A model generated the notes under the pieces. It was not told where the DNA came from, searched no databases, and saw nothing but the letters and a program-made list of their open reading frames with translations. 64,000 bases of DNA from Leptoclinus maculatus. Taxonomy: Eukaryota > Chordata > Actinopteri > Perciformes > Stichaeidae. Below are positions 34,701 to 53,221 of the stretch, one piece after another. The translations under genes were made by a program, and so were the position numbers. Where the stretch lies: NCBI GenBank assembly GCA_032191485.1, contig JAVDOI010000003.1:2444163-2508162 (forward strand), written 5' to 3'. The first letter of the stretch is position 1, and each line of letters opens with the position of its first letter.

Positions 34701-35803
34701 ATTTCATCAAACAGCACCTACTTCAAATCTCAAGAGAATATACTGTTTTTTCTCGTAAATTGAGTTTTTTGACCCCCCTCCTCCGGCAATGGCCCCAATA
34801 CACCGTCATAAATATTCGCCTTATTATCTTCAGTGTTTTTCTCTCTGATAGTCTTTTAGTTGCACTCACTCCCCCTACAGTATCGGTGTCTATGTCATAT
34901 TCCTAAATATGAAATCTTTGCACAAAAAGTGTGATTGTTTGGAACCAGCTGTCAGGCTGTAAAACCCTCTCCTCTCTGACACATTGAAGCTAACTGTGGA
35001 CCCTACAACATGTATTCCCAACAGACTGAACTATTCATTCAAAGAGCTTTTGTTCTCGTTCCCGTTTGTTGTCCGTTAGTTAGCAGGATTTCTCAAACCA
35101 CATTGTGGTATCAAAGGCATCAGAGCCATACGTCATGTGATAGTGTTGTAATTTACAATTAGTTAGTTTTATGCATTTACAAAAATGACTTAAGGAATGA
35201 ATGGCCACAACATATGGACCGGTTTAATAAGACGGGAATCAACCAGTACCGTCCTCACCCCCCCCATGCCCTCTCTGTCTCCAGCTGCTGGAGGACTGCT
35301 GCCTGGAGACCTCAGGCAGTATGGTGATGGAGGGCAGCAGGCTCCGAGTGAACGCGGAGCGAGGCAAAGGCAACCACCTGTGGAACATCACCCCAGATGG
35401 CCACGTGCGCAGCCACCTCAAACCTGACCTGGTCCTGGAGGTCAAAGGTCAGATGACTTTGTCTCAACTTCAAACATACATTTTGTGGAGTTGGGTGTTA
35501 TGGAATAGATTAAATAGGTTCCACTCTGTCAGCATGTGATCAGCTCCATCTCCTGGTCTAATGAAGAGGTGCAAGTGCCTTCACAAACTTCTGTTTTGTC
35601 TCGAGTCCAATAGTTACTGGATTTCATCACTTTGATTTCTCAATGACCAATGCAACCAGCTGGTGTGGACAGTCTAAACATGTTTTATGACGTGTGTTTG
35701 TCTATGCTTCTTAGGTGGTCATCAGTATGACAAGAACCAGGTGATCCTCAACACCTGTGACCAGAGAAAACTGAACCAAAGCTGGACCTTGGATCTCCTG
35801 TGA
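4970..35803 (+). CDS. crybg1: Giant beta/gamma-crystallin and ricin-B-lectin protein, AIM1/CRYBG family (CRYBG1-like)
   Basis: Whole-gene entry. Supported coding exons are 10422-10563, 14435-15828, 16793-17886, 18472-26891, 27910-27948, 28053-28171, 28450-28627, 28960-29099, 29529-29655, 29748-29783, 29962-30122, 30350-30476, 31211-31356, 32363-32489, 32701-32730, 32831-32943, 33220-33352, 33470-33609, 34123-34246, 34458-34616, 35285-35447 and 35715-35803; 6146-6366 is probable and 4970-5044 speculative. All junctions are GT/AG and keep one reading frame. The product has a long disordered charged N-terminus, a repeat array, six crystallin domains (12 Greek-key motifs) and a C-terminal beta-trefoil lectin domain. 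That architecture is specific to the CRYBG1/2/3 family, whose members are linked to cytoskeleton and tumour suppression (CRYBG1/AIM1) or PKA anchoring (CRYBG3). The lectin domain is closer to what I recall of CRYBG1 and CRYBG3 than of CRYBG2; the choice between those two needs a tree. Confidence 0.85.
5045..6145 (+). other. Putative first intron, nothing recognised
   Basis: Intron only if the exon model 4970-5044 is right; otherwise upstream sequence. No repeat or coding signal recognised. Confidence 0.3.
6146..6366 (+). CDS. crybg1: Probable upstream coding exon of the CRYBG-family gene
   Basis: The exon is open for 73 codons plus 2 nt between a pyrimidine-rich acceptor (ctcag at 6141-6145) and a consensus donor (gtgagt at 6367). 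It ends with two bases of a codon, and the next exon (10422) begins with exactly one completing base, giving Pro-Ser-Lys-Gly-Ser-Tyr-Asp across the junction. The peptide is rich in His, Gln and Tyr with no known domain. Phase fit and splice sites support it; homology is not established. Confidence 0.5.
7012..7262. mobile_element. hAT-like MITE fragment (GCACCGATCCGACTT family)
   Basis: The left end AGCACCGATCCGACTTTTCA with CCGATACC motifs, and the right end GATACCAGATCGGCCCATCG, resemble a very common vertebrate/fish hAT-derived repeat. No clean target duplication was found. Confidence 0.5.
8765..8960 (+). repeat. Possible degenerate SINE fragment
   Basis: GTGGCTCCGGGGGTAGAGCG resembles an A-box-like tRNA head, and CCTTAAGCAAACAGCAAAGG resembles the body of common fish SINEs (CCTTGAGCAAGACAC). 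The B box is not clear. Confidence 0.3.
10338..10398 (+). repeat. (CT)n microsatellite, 61 bp, at a splice acceptor
   Basis: An uninterrupted CT run ends 23 bp before the acceptor of the exon at 10422 and so forms most of its polypyrimidine tract. Confidence 0.95.
10422..10563 (+). CDS. crybg1: CRYBG-family gene, N-terminal exon
   Basis: One completing base is followed by 47 open codons rich in Ser, Asp and Tyr, ending AAG before gttggt. The acceptor (ctactag) follows a 61-bp (CT)n tract that serves as the pyrimidine tract. Phase 0 at the end matches the phase-0 start of the exon at 14435. Confidence 0.7.
10564..14434 (+). other. Intron of the CRYBG-family gene
   Basis: AT-rich and without recognised exons; it has T runs near 12018 and 12540 and ends in a pyrimidine-rich tract before 14435. 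Confidence 0.7.
14435..15828 (+). CDS. crybg1: CRYBG-family gene, disordered N-terminal exon 1,394 bp
   Basis: This long open exon has acceptor tcttccag and donor gtgagt and encodes about 464 residues of low-complexity Ser/Pro/Glu-rich sequence. It opens with a basic segment (VLDRISHFFSSKRKKSSS) that resembles the basic patch near the N-terminus of CRYBG1. Further conserved-looking islands are KAIWVETYLGPE and a basic stretch RKTVNLPSKSKVFAHKVYV near the end. No globular domain is visible. The exon ends in phase 2, completed by the next exon. Confidence 0.85.
16440..16590 (-). repeat. Teleost dispersed repeat, copy in reverse orientation
   Basis: Read on the minus strand it carries AATAGTTTGACAATAGTCTG and TTAGATGAGGGGATTGATAC, matching the head of a common fish repeat. 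A plus-strand copy lies at about 18040-18290, so the exon 16793-17886 is flanked by inverted copies. Confidence 0.55.
16726..16781 (+). repeat. (CT)n microsatellite, 56 bp, at a splice acceptor
   Basis: A CT run ends 11 bp before the exon at 16793 and forms its polypyrimidine tract, as at 10338. Confidence 0.95.
16793..17886 (+). CDS. crybg1: CRYBG-family gene, disordered exon 1,094 bp
   Basis: The acceptor (cccttcag) directly follows a 56-bp (CT)n tract, and the donor is gtaaga. About 364 residues are Ser/Thr/Lys-rich, with many SP/TP sites and no recognised domain. The exon starts with one completing base and ends with one base of a Gly codon that the giant exon completes. Copies of a common teleost dispersed repeat lie in the introns on both sides. 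Confidence 0.85.
18040..18290 (+). repeat. Teleost dispersed repeat, forward copy
   Basis: Contains TTCTTCGACATTTTGGAAAA, GCTTAGCACAAAGACTGGAA and GCTAGCCTGGCTCTGTCCAA, typical of a very common short interspersed element in percomorph genomes. It sits in the intron before the giant exon. Confidence 0.65.
18472..26891 (+). CDS. crybg1: CRYBG-family gene, giant 8,420-bp exon with tandem repeat array
   Basis: A single uninterrupted exon (acceptor tttaacag, donor gtagga) encodes about 2,806 residues. The first ~640 residues are unique, charged and disordered. The next stretch (20994-25184) is 29 tandem units, mostly 49 residues, flanked by longer diverged units. The last ~530 residues return to unique sequence. 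They include an island around 25930-26115 (NFDDFIRTIKE, RAIKEDHFERTFDPEEFQFG) that corresponds to the CRYBG1 segment with HEDHLEKVFDP. A further island, SRLGRMSILSGLLSS, lies near 26345, then a proline run coded by (CCT)n at about 26605-26635 and LPDHLEKYLKKNK. There are no stops despite the repetition, so the frame is selected or recently expanded. Absolute repeat number could be affected by assembly. Confidence 0.93.
20391..20993 (+). repeat. Two diverged long-form ancestors of the coding repeat
   Basis: Two units of about 104 and 97 residues (about 20391-20702 and 20703-20993) begin like the 49-residue units (KEE.KTKD, NET). They also contain a middle segment (..SEV/SKV.., RDQ.E.I.K, AES/TES, N.D.KQK) that the short units lack. 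A third long-form copy follows the array at about 25185-25470. Confidence 0.7.
20994..25184 (+). repeat. In-frame coding tandem array, 29 units, period 147 bp (49 aa)
   Basis: Twenty-seven units are exactly 147 bp, counted from each ACTCA(G/A)AGTGC start; two units (20994-21104 and 22281-22391) are 111 bp (37 residues). The consensus opens TQSAEGAKEKTETKDSP, continues IKSLVNETAMRTD and closes TPKKISESQLQELNVVST. A second type carries SLVSETTMRT(D/E) and QIQEVQVKVTK. The two types alternate in blocks, including a three-unit higher-order repeat (units starting 23568 and 24009). Units are highly charged with no cysteine, as expected for a disordered spacer. Near-identity at silent sites indicates recent unequal exchange or conversion. 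Confidence 0.97.
26606..26634 (+). repeat. Coding (CCT)n run giving a proline tract
   Basis: CCT trinucleotides encode eight consecutive Pro inside the giant exon; length variation would keep the frame. Confidence 0.9.
27590..27745. repeat. AT-rich TAGCTAAAAG-type repeated sequence
   Basis: Irregular repeats of AGCTAAA-like words occur in the intron 26892-27909; no coding potential. Confidence 0.35.
27910..27948 (+). CDS. crybg1: CRYBG-family gene, 39-bp linker micro-exon
   Basis: The acceptor is tttcag and the donor gtatga; it encodes 13 residues ending HKRPGK. CRYBG1 has the same Arg-Pro-Gly-Lys immediately before its first crystallin motif, which supports this exon. It is phase 0 at both ends, so skipping would not shift the frame. 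Confidence 0.85.
28053..28171 (+). CDS. crybg1: Crystallin Greek-key motif 1
   Basis: Encodes IVIHEHAQFGGRPFELHCD and onward to VTVIRG, an A-type Greek-key motif. It starts in phase 0 and ends in phase 2 within the Cys codon before the invariant Trp of motif 2. Confidence 0.92.
28450..28627 (+). CDS. crybg1: Crystallin Greek-key motif 2
   Basis: Opens CWLLYEKPGFQG, a classic B-type motif, and ends VIGSLRLAVR. A Thr/Pro/Glu-rich loop between the strands is longer than usual, as in motif 2 of CRYBG1. Confidence 0.93.
28960..29099 (+). CDS. crybg1: Crystallin Greek-key motif 3
   Basis: Encodes DYSVPQIDLFAE to SIKVHSGV. It corresponds closely to the CRYBG1 segment with IDLFTE and SMKVHWG. The donor is gtaagt. 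Confidence 0.92.
29529..29655 (+). CDS. crybg1: Crystallin Greek-key motif 4
   Basis: Encodes WLVYTDPGFGGF to FIGSIRPLRL, a B-type motif with the usual ExGEYPCPENWG turn. The donor is gtacag. Confidence 0.93.
29748..29783 (+). CDS. crybg1: CRYBG-family gene, 36-bp linker micro-exon
   Basis: Twelve codons (GPIRVERPHEFK) lie between acceptor atacag and donor gtgtgt, phase 0 at both ends. They link crystallin domains 2 and 3. Confidence 0.85.
29962..30122 (+). CDS. crybg1: Crystallin Greek-key motif 5
   Basis: Encodes ALVFEKPNFDGECTEVDSDV, then an acidic loop EEAEEEQTGKPEE, then TVGSIKILGG. The acidic insertion is longer than in a canonical motif. The exon ends in phase 2. Confidence 0.93.
30350..30476 (+). 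CDS. crybg1: Crystallin Greek-key motif 6
   Basis: Encodes WVGYLEADFEGQQYILEEGE and LLSLRPVGP, a B-type motif. The donor is gtaagt. Confidence 0.94.
31211..31356 (+). CDS. crybg1: Crystallin Greek-key motif 7
   Basis: Encodes DFQSPHVKLFSERHF to TQSVNIMGG. The acceptor is ccctag and the donor gtaagt; the exon ends in phase 2. Confidence 0.93.
31357..32362 (+). other. Intron between Greek-key motifs 7 and 8 with an unexplained open frame
   Basis: An ORF from 32141 reads SFYNLFKARTSSFYNGS and an acidic TDYEDYEDEFPRG stretch after a good acceptor (gtgccag at 32189-32195). Its phase does not fit the flanking exons, so it is not placed in the model. Confidence 0.4.
32363..32489 (+). CDS. crybg1: Crystallin Greek-key motif 8
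   Basis: Encodes WVGFENPGFSGELYVLERG and KISSIQPVFH. The first base completes the Val codon from the previous exon. The acceptor is tggcag and the donor gtaaga. Confidence 0.93.
32701..32730 (+). CDS. crybg1: CRYBG-family gene, 30-bp linker micro-exon
   Basis: Ten codons (DAMMRTTKFK) lie between acceptor ttatag and donor gtatca, phase 0 at both ends, at the linker between crystallin domains 4 and 5. Confidence 0.8.
32831..32943 (+). CDS. crybg1: Crystallin Greek-key motif 9
   Basis: Encodes MQLYSEPDFQGRLVALED to CKVLAG and ends in phase 2. The acceptor is gttacag and the donor gtaggc. Confidence 0.93.
32991..33050 (+). repeat. Three perfect copies of a 20-bp unit
   Basis: ATGTGTATGTATCATGATAC is present three times in a row without change, in the intron between motifs 9 and 10. 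Each unit contains the palindrome GTATCATGATAC. Confidence 0.95.
33220..33352 (+). CDS. crybg1: Crystallin Greek-key motif 10
   Basis: Encodes WVLYTGAQFTDNMYVLEEG and PIRSIQTAGH. The acceptor is tgtcag and the donor gtgagt. Confidence 0.93.
33470..33609 (+). CDS. crybg1: Crystallin Greek-key motif 11
   Basis: Encodes ELSLPSIVLFSKAGCRG to IRSVVVEGG. The motif has Cys where an aromatic residue is usual. The donor is gtatgt, phase 2. Confidence 0.92.
34123..34246 (+). CDS. crybg1: Crystallin Greek-key motif 12
   Basis: Encodes WVLYEGSNYRGRQLPLQPGE and IGSLRPLFQ, the last B-type motif. CRYBG1 has YGSYRGRQ and IGSLRPF at the same place. Confidence 0.94.
34458..34616 (+). CDS. crybg1: Ricin-B-type lectin domain, first part
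   Basis: Fifty-three codons (KQTYFRLRSTETG to VWIYRDGQLTCK) form the first beta-trefoil lobe. Related CRYBG proteins carry the same C-terminal domain, so this is a family architecture and not a toxin gene. Confidence 0.92.
35285..35447 (+). CDS. crybg1: Ricin-B-type lectin domain, second part
   Basis: Encodes LLEDCCLETSGSMVMEG to HLKPDLVLEVK with a typical HLWNITPDG segment. The exon ends with one base of a Gly codon completed at 35715. Confidence 0.93.
35715..35803 (+). CDS. crybg1: Ricin-B-type lectin domain, last coding exon
   Basis: Encodes GGHQYDKNQVILNTCDQ to WTLDLL, then TGA at 35801-35803. The GGxQYDxN and ILNT signature of the third trefoil lobe is present. Confidence 0.93.
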
Positions 35804-36490
35804 TCTGATGAGCCTCGGCCCACCAGACTAGCCCCCTCGCCCCGAACCCTGTGATGCAGCTCCACTGTGGGACCCACACCGCATGGAGCCAGTCGGGGGT
35901 TTTGCGCAATCACTGCAATGCACTGTAGAATGATGACTGTTTGCTCTAGTTGAGGAGGGCATCCTTTGACTGGATCAACAATATAACTATTCTCATAGTG
36001 GATGAATTAGTAATGTAAACAATATTGCTTAATTTTTGCCACTTTGAACACGATAGACTCCATGTTTTCACTGCATGTAGTGAGAACCTGGCCCTGTTTC
36101 AATGCTGCATACCTCTCTTTACTGTATAGTACTTTTCCAATGCATGTTTTCAGAACATAATGTTGGCAAATATGAATGTATAGAGTATATTGACAGCTGC
36201 ATTATGAAGTCCGATGTGCCTACACTCCTTCAGGTTTTCTTTTAGTTATTACTGTGGATCAAAAATGATCTATTGTAAAATGTAACGTATCTTTTTAGGA
36301 CCGTGTCCTCGGTCTTCACTGCATTAGGTTGTACATAAGCCTTGAGTGTATAGATTTGAACTGCAATAACAATGCTGCCCACTATGGATTGTAAATATTT
36401 GAATGTAGAAGAGAAAACTGTTACACATGAAAATAACAATGCCATTTTCTGATTGTCTTTTTTAGAAAATAAAACACGGTCTTTCTTTAG
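35804..36490 (+). other. crybg1: 3' untranslated region of the CRYBG-family gene
   Basis: AT-rich non-coding sequence runs from the TGA to a canonical AATAAA at 36468-36473, with cleavage expected about 15-20 bp later. No other AATAAA was noticed in between. Confidence 0.7.
36468..36473 (+). terminator. crybg1: Poly(A) signal of the CRYBG-family gene
   Basis: AATAAA lies 665 bp after the stop codon in AT-rich context. Confidence 0.7.
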
Positions 36491-37151
36491 ACTTTAGCTA
36501 CCTCTTTCTGTGAGACTTTGTTAGAGTAGCTCATGTTTCTCTGATCAGCAGGTCCATGGGTCTGGGGTGGACTGGCTCTCACCAGAGCAAGCTACTTGTG
36601 GCACTAATCACTAGTGGATAGAACACCACACTCGTCCACGTCTCATCACCAAACGAGGTGTACCTGATCCTGAAGTCTCTGCTCATCGAGCTACTTACAA
36701 CCAGCAGAGCCAACTGCACTGGACTAATCTAAACCTGGTCCATCAAGTTAGGACGAGCCCCCCCCCCATGTCACAACCCGACTCAAAGGCTGCAACATGA
36801 AGGCAGACCAGACGAGATCAAAGTGATAAATACACACATTTATTTAAAGAACACAAACATGGAGAGTCAGCCCAGGAAGAGCCAAGGTCCTGGTTCAGGT
36901 GCTGATATTTCTCATGTTCATATTAACATCATTTTATAACAGGCCTGAGCCTTTCGAGTCAGACATTTTACACATTGTACAAACATCCTAATTGTTCACA
37001 TGTAAATCCTCAGAGTGACACTTCTCTGTTGGACTAATCCACATAGATCATTGGGTGAATGATTCAGCTCTTTTTGTTTTCCACAGAAATGATTCTGTAG
37101 ATTTCTTGTTACCGTTGTTATGGGTCTTTGTCTTGGATCCAATGAAACACT

Positions 37152-37404
37152 ATGCATTTTCTTGCTATGAAAGAAGTTTATTTAGACTCCCGTTTGGATG
37201 AGGAGCTGTACAGAGATTACATTTCAGAAGTGTCCTCCACTCCTTTGTTATACGTGACCAGAACGTAGCGATTTTAGAACAGTCCATAACACTGTGTATA
37301 GAAGTTCAAACTGACAGAGCGGATCAGCGGGGGTCAATTGTGTTTAACATTTGAGGTGTTCTGTGTAGAATCCAATATTGTAGTTCCTTAAATCTATTAC
37401 ACAG
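37152..37404 (+). repeat. Left copy of an inverted pair (unnamed element)
   Basis: Shares CCTCCACTCCTTTGTTATAC, AACAGTCCATAACACTGTGT, AGAAGTTCAAACTGACAGA and GTAGAATCCAATATTGTA with the reverse complement of 42110-42337. It has about 35-45 extra bp (around CAGCGGGGGTCAATTG) that the other copy lacks. Confidence 0.85.
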
Positions 37405-37429
37405 AAAGAGGGATATACTCTGTGTACAT

Positions 37430-37434
37430 ATACA

Positions 37435-37517
<83 letters not shown>
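37430..37517. repeat. (TA)n/(CA)n microsatellite
   Basis: A short TATA run is followed by about 37 CA dinucleotides in the intergenic space between the two convergent genes. Confidence 0.95.
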
Positions 37518-37519
<2 letters not shown>

Positions 37520-38239
37520 TATCCAGCATACTACATGAGGTAGAAGGAAAACAATAAAAGCTGAAGTGAAATCCAGTAAATGCACGACTTGAAATTGAAT
37601 TCTTCTTCCAGCGACGATCATCATTGATGAATAATAAAAGCAACATCCGAGTTCACTGAATGAACCTAAATTCAAATGTAAACACATTCACAGTTCTGTT
37701 TCTAACAGCAGAGGAACGTACAGAGCACCTGGGCAATGTGCTTCTACAGCTTCAACGTTGATGTTGAAGAAAAGATAAACACATCTGAGGTGCGAGTAGT
37801 TGAGGCCACCCTCAGCTTGCAGGTCTAACACTTGAGCGCCCTCTAGTGACGCGTCTGTTCTGAGCTCCTCACTTGGTGCACTTCTGTCACACGTGTGGAA
37901 CAGGACACTGAAATGATTGAGCAACACAGAGGACATGGTTCACTTTGAGTGGGATCACGTAACTGAACGTCGGTAAAAAGCCACTGGAGTCGGCAGGATG
38001 GAGGTGAGACCCTAAGCATGATACAAGCATCTTTCAAATGATTCTGGTAGCATGAATTTGAGTTTGTTGAAAAATGGTGCGGTCTACGCTCATTGATGCC
38101 TCGTTCTTCATGAACGTTTTCCTGGGCTGGATCGAGGGTTGTTGTACAGGGTTCAAGGTAAAATCAACCCATGGACATTTGATTACCTATGATATTGTAA
38201 AAAGTACTGTGTTGCTGTGCTAATGTGCTAACATGTAAA

Positions 38240-38388
38240 CTAACATGTTCGGTTCTCAATCATTAAAGGGTTTTTCCTGTTCTCATGTGAGGGTCCTGGG
38301 ACAGAGGACGTCGTATTTTGTACAAATTGTAATGTTGGGCTGTACAAAATAAATTGAAATTAACTGAATTGAATTGCAACTAGTAATA
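38240..38388 (+). repeat. Tail of a common teleost dispersed repeat
   Basis: GTCCTGGGACAGAGGACGTC, TTGTACAAATTGTAATG and GGGCTGTACAAAATAAATTG match a widespread fish repeat tail (ending with AATTGAATTG-type repeats). It abuts the mocs1 poly(A) signal. Confidence 0.55.
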
Positions 38389-38389
38389 T

Positions 38390-38395
38390 TTTATT
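38390..38395 (-). terminator. mocs1: Poly(A) signal of mocs1
   Basis: TTTATT on the + strand is AATAAA on the mocs1 strand, about 90 bp after the stop. The short 3' UTR ends next to a dispersed-repeat tail. Confidence 0.55.
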
Positions 38396-38484
38396 AATAG
38401 CATTAGTGTGACACCATGATAGTTTGCGAGATGGTTATCGTACGGTGAAGAACCATAGTTGAATTTAAAAGGTGGGTGAGGGGA

Positions 38485-48764
<10,280 letters not shown>

Positions 48765-48765
48765 G

Positions 48766-48905
48766 TTTGTTTCCTGACAGCCCCCTGAGGTTTTCTGTAC
48801 TTAACTGTTTTCGGGGCTCTTGTCATGAGCTCCGCGCTGCAGTAAATATGTCATTCAAGACGAGGGTGGAATATCAGGGGCGTGGTCACGCCAGCCAATC
48901 GTAAC
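48766..48905 (-). promoter_or_regulatory. mocs1: Likely mocs1 promoter with CCAAT and GC-box elements
   Basis: Upstream of the mocs1 ATG lie GGGGCGTGG (48877-48885) and CCAAT (48895-48899, read on the opposite strand by the gene). There is no TATA box. This is typical of housekeeping promoters; the start site was not determined. Confidence 0.35.
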
Positions 48906-51899
48906 AATGTACGCCATAAGCGCTGGTGCACACTGGGTAGTGTAGTCCGCAGGGGGACACAAGCTCTCCAAGTACTTGGTGAGAGACCCTGGAGTCAGCG
49001 AAATAAAACTCATTTTTAGAGTGTGCCACAATATAGCTCTTGATATTTATTCTGATATTTAAAAAGTAAAATCCAGATATCATGTCAAGAATACACATAT
49101 GATAATATTGTGTAAATAATCCAGCACCTTTTACAGTCACGTTTCTGTACAGTTAAGGTTACATAATCACTCTCCACCTCCCTACACCTGAATTTTGAGT
49201 GCAATTCATTTGCCAAAAAAAAGACACAAAACGCATAATAACAAAGTTAAAGATGAATTTGACTGAATATTTAATTACATTTTTTTTTTTTCTATAGATA
49301 CCGTGATAACATCGCGGAATTCTTTTGGAAAAAGATAATTGTGTAGTGAGAATCTGATACCTGACAGCACGGCTCAACACACATTATCAGGAAGAAATGA
49401 ACATAATACATTTACACATGTAAATGTGTAAATGTAGAAAAAAGATAAAGATATAGTTTAAATATGTTGTGTCATTGTCTCTTGGTCCAATAAGAGCATC
49501 TGAGATATCATTTAAAATATGTATACTGTATAGTGATACAAGTTAGTCTCCCTATGTGTCATGATTAGTTTTAATTCCTTCCTTTGTATTTTTCCTATTT
49601 TCTTCCACACCTGTGTTTCATTGGGTGATAAGTGTGTTTCATGTTTCAGATTCAGGTCATCACCTAAGTTGTTGCCTTGCTCCTTGTGTTTTCCTCAGTG
49701 TTTAGCATTCTTTTAGTTTTTTGGATTGTCTCCTGTTACCTGTCCGATTTTTTTCGCCTTTTTGTCTCTAAAGATGGCCAGTTCGTACTGTAACAATCCC
49801 AAAAATGGGCCAGTCACATGCAGGAGACAATGCAAAAAAACTAAGGCCGCTAAATACAATAAGCAAGGCCTGAATCCACTATGCAGACCAGCATGCTTTT
49901 CTAGCTATTTGGACCCACAATCCTCTGCATAGCGGATATATGAGCCAGAGGATCAAAGTTCAAAGTGCAATGTAGTGAGTCTCAATTGATTGCATAGTGC
50001 ATGCAACGATATGTACTCTGTAAGGGCAGCAACATGGAATGTGGTGTCTGTGTGCAAATATGCTCAAACATACAGCAAAGAAATATTTACGTGTGTGATT
50101 TGGGCAAATTCTCAAAACATTCCGACACAAGCAAGAAAGTCACATTTTCACAGTACAGACAAGTAAGATATTTCATTCTATAGAAGCAATCCAACTACTG
50201 TACTGCTGTTTGCAATGTGCCGTTTCTCCACTAGATGGCAGTACAGTCTTGATTTCTCTAGAAGAGAAACATAAAGGCTGGTTATTAGGGTAATCTTTTG
50301 GAAGAACTCAGCATGATCAACATCTCTCACACAAATGATTTAGTAAATAGAAACAGAAAATGACTTGGTAAATAAACATTGAAAGGAGGAGAGTATCAAG
50401 CTGGCTGTTCTGGATGTAAAATACTTGCATGGCAAAGCATTTTGGCAAACACAACTGCGGTAATCTCACGCTCCGGAGAATCCAGTCCATATTTGTGGAA
50501 AATAACAACTCTCTTCAGAAGCTATAAATAGGAGAACCAACTGTTTGATCTGCAGAGTGTTTCTGTTTTCTGATGAGTGGTATTATAATCAACACAACTC
50601 ACTTAGACTGAACAACTGTTTGTCTGCACTGCATTGGACATGGAGTTGCATTTTGTTGTTACCTAGAGCTGCAACGATTGGTCGACTGGTCGATAGACAC
50701 CAGTGGCAACTATTTTGATAATCGATTGATAGTTAAAGTCATTTTTCATGCAAGAATGTCAGAGGATGCTGGATGCTGTTTTATATCACGTTGAGCTGAG
50801 CATCTGTGGGTTTTGGACTGACAAAACGGGACGTTTGAGGACGTAACCTTGGTCTTTGAGACACTGGGATGACTTTTTTATTATTATTGCTATTATTTTT
50901 TTATTTAGTTCTCTTAATTTTTTTGTGATTATAATTACTACCCTACTATTACTTGTCTAATTACTTTTTCTTAAATGTTTGTATTTTTCTGTGAAGTGTG
51001 TCGTATTTATATCTATGTGTATATATATATAAATATCTCAATTTCTCCAAATTGTACATAATTCTATATAAATCAACATTATTCACATCTGGACCACAGT
51101 AAAGTGTTAAACACTCTGAGCTCACAGAAGCCAGTTATACAGAGTGTTGTTCGGCTGAGCCATGCTCCTGCAAGGATAATCTGCAAAATCCAAACTATGT
51201 ACCACAAATAGACGATCTGCAGAGTCCTGTTTTATTCAAATCACGTGCAGAGAGACCAGATGTGCTCACAAGCAAAAATGTATCTGGTCGTACCAGTGAT
51301 TGTCCTTTCTCTCAAGAGTGAGGTGAACCATATTCTGACTGACTGACTATGAACGAACACACAGAGGTCATTTTGTTGAGAACTCTTTTCAGAAGTTAAT
51401 GGGGGTCAGCGAAACAGGCTGAAGAGGTCAAGCAACGAGTGGCAGAGGTTCTTCACAGGTCACAGGGCTCCTCCAGTCCTGAAAAATTAACCAACATGTT
51501 ATTCCATGCATCATCACATCACTCCATTTTTTGGACATTTAAAGTTGAATTGATCCAGTGACACTGCAAACAGACCCTCAGCCTGGAATCAGTACTTTGT
51601 TTTCTATCATTTCTTATCTACCGCTTATAGCATTACACCCACAGCACAAGCCTATTCTCTCCTTCCTATGGACAAGGAATGAAGCTCTCAGCACATCACA
51701 ACATCTGGTGAATCCGTGTTAATGACTAAGAACTGATTATCTGGTGCTTTTCCTACGCTGTGACCAGAGTGTGTAGACGAAGCATTAAGTTGTTCTCCTC
51801 CTGGAGAAGTAGTGTTCCAGCGGCTGGGAGAGAGGAAGAGGGGCCACGGGTTGTACTTCTTGTCTCATTTGTGGTCTGATGAACAGTTAATCCAGTTAT
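48906..51899. other. Intergenic, no gene recognised
   Basis: AT-rich; contains the MITE fragment at 50661. Short open frames lack family resemblance. Confidence 0.6.
50661..50880 (+). repeat. Teleost hAT-derived MITE fragment (AGAGCTGCAACGATT family)
   Basis: AGAGCTGCAACGATTGGTCG, CAACTATTTTGATAATCG and GGTTTTGGACTGACAAAACG match a common fish repeat. The right end is lost. Confidence 0.55.
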
Positions 51900-52203
51900 T
51901 TACAACGGCATACGCTGCATCACGACGGCTGTTCTCCCCGTCCTCTTTCGAATTTCATGCTGTTACTGTCACTTATCCAGTCAAGCTCACCATTGCTGTT
52001 GTGTATCGCCCACCAGGCCCCCTTGGTGAGTTCCTGGAGGAGCTCGACACATTAGTCTCGCACTTCCATGACGATGGCTCCGCACTCATCCTGCTCGGCG
52101 ACTTCAACATCCAGACTGATAAGTTATTACCTCTTCTTTCCTTCCTCTCCTCCTTTGACCTTTACCCCTCCTCTTCTCCTCCTACCCACAAGGCCGGCAA
52201 CCA

Positions 52204-52454
52204 GGGGTGGGCTGGCCATAGGGGATACTGGGGAAATCCCCGGTAGGCCGACGGGGTTGGGCCGGTCCAATACCGGCCCACGTCCATCACCAACCGGCCC
52301 TCCCTCTGACATCGGCATCGCCGGCCCCGACTATATGTGTGGTCTTTCTCTGCTGACATTCATTCCTTAAGGCTCTGTAGTTATACGTATAACCATCTGA
52401 TACCGTGTATTGAGTGGGCCGGTCTGACAGTAACTCCCGGGCCACTTTTTTCCC
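52204..52454. mobile_element. 251-bp MITE inserted in the L2 endonuclease region, 8-bp target duplication
   Basis: GGCAACCA occurs at 52196-52203 and 52455-52462. Removing the insert and one copy restores the L2 reading HKAGNQLDLIF across the site. The insert begins GGGGTGGGCTGGCC and is GC-rich. An 8-bp duplication suggests a hAT-type mechanism. Confidence 0.88.
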
Positions 52455-53221
52455 GGCAACCAGCTGGATCTTATCTTCATTAGACACTGTTCTACTGCTA
52501 ACCTCTCCGTCACTCCCCTCCAGCTCTCTGATCACTATTTCATGTATTACTCCCTCTCCCTCTCCTCTCCCCCTTACTTCCTCCACGTACCCACATGGTT
52601 TCTACCCGTAGTCATCTTCGATCCCTCTCCCCCGCTGATCTTTCCTCGTCTGTTACCTCTGTCCTCCCTGACCCTGAATCCTTCTCTCTCCTATCCCCTG
52701 ATACTGCTACTGATCTTCTCCTCTCCACCCTTTCCTCTTCTTTGGACAACCTGTCCCTTCACATTCAGACCTGCACGCCCAACCCCACCTGCCCCATGGC
52801 TGATGGACTCAGTGCGTACTGATAGACGGACCCTAAGAGAGGCTGAGCGTAAATGGAGAAAAGGCAAACTCCCGGAGGACCTTCTTAACTTCCAATCTCT
52901 TCTTTCCACTTTTTCCTCCTCTCTATCTACTGCTAAAGCTGCTTTCTTCCTCTCTAAAATCCTAACCTCTGCTTCCAATCCTAAAAAACTCTTCGAAACT
53001 TTCTCTTCACTCCTCCAACTCCCCCCCCCCCTCCTACTTCCTCCCTTCTCCCTGACGATTTCGCCAACTTCTTTGACAAGAAGGTAAACAATATCAGATC
53101 CTCGTTCTATCAGCCCCCCTGCCCCTGTCCACCCTCTCCCTCCCTCTCTCAAAGTCCCTGTCCACCCTCTCCCTCTCTACCCTGTCCAGCCCTTCCCCCA
53201 CAGCTCTCCCTCCCCTCTCTT

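Larger units (their letters stand above)
36491..38389. other. Intergenic spacer between the convergent genes
   Basis: Holds one arm of the inverted pair (37152-37404), a CA microsatellite and a dispersed-repeat tail; no gene recognised. Confidence 0.7.

Noticed and set aside
34458..35803. Ricin-like toxin domain
   Set aside because: It is the beta-trefoil lectin fold found at the C-terminus of CRYBG-family proteins; no toxin catalytic chain is present.
37324..37687. Cys/Val-rich open frames over 37324-37687
   Set aside because: They are translations of the CA microsatellite.
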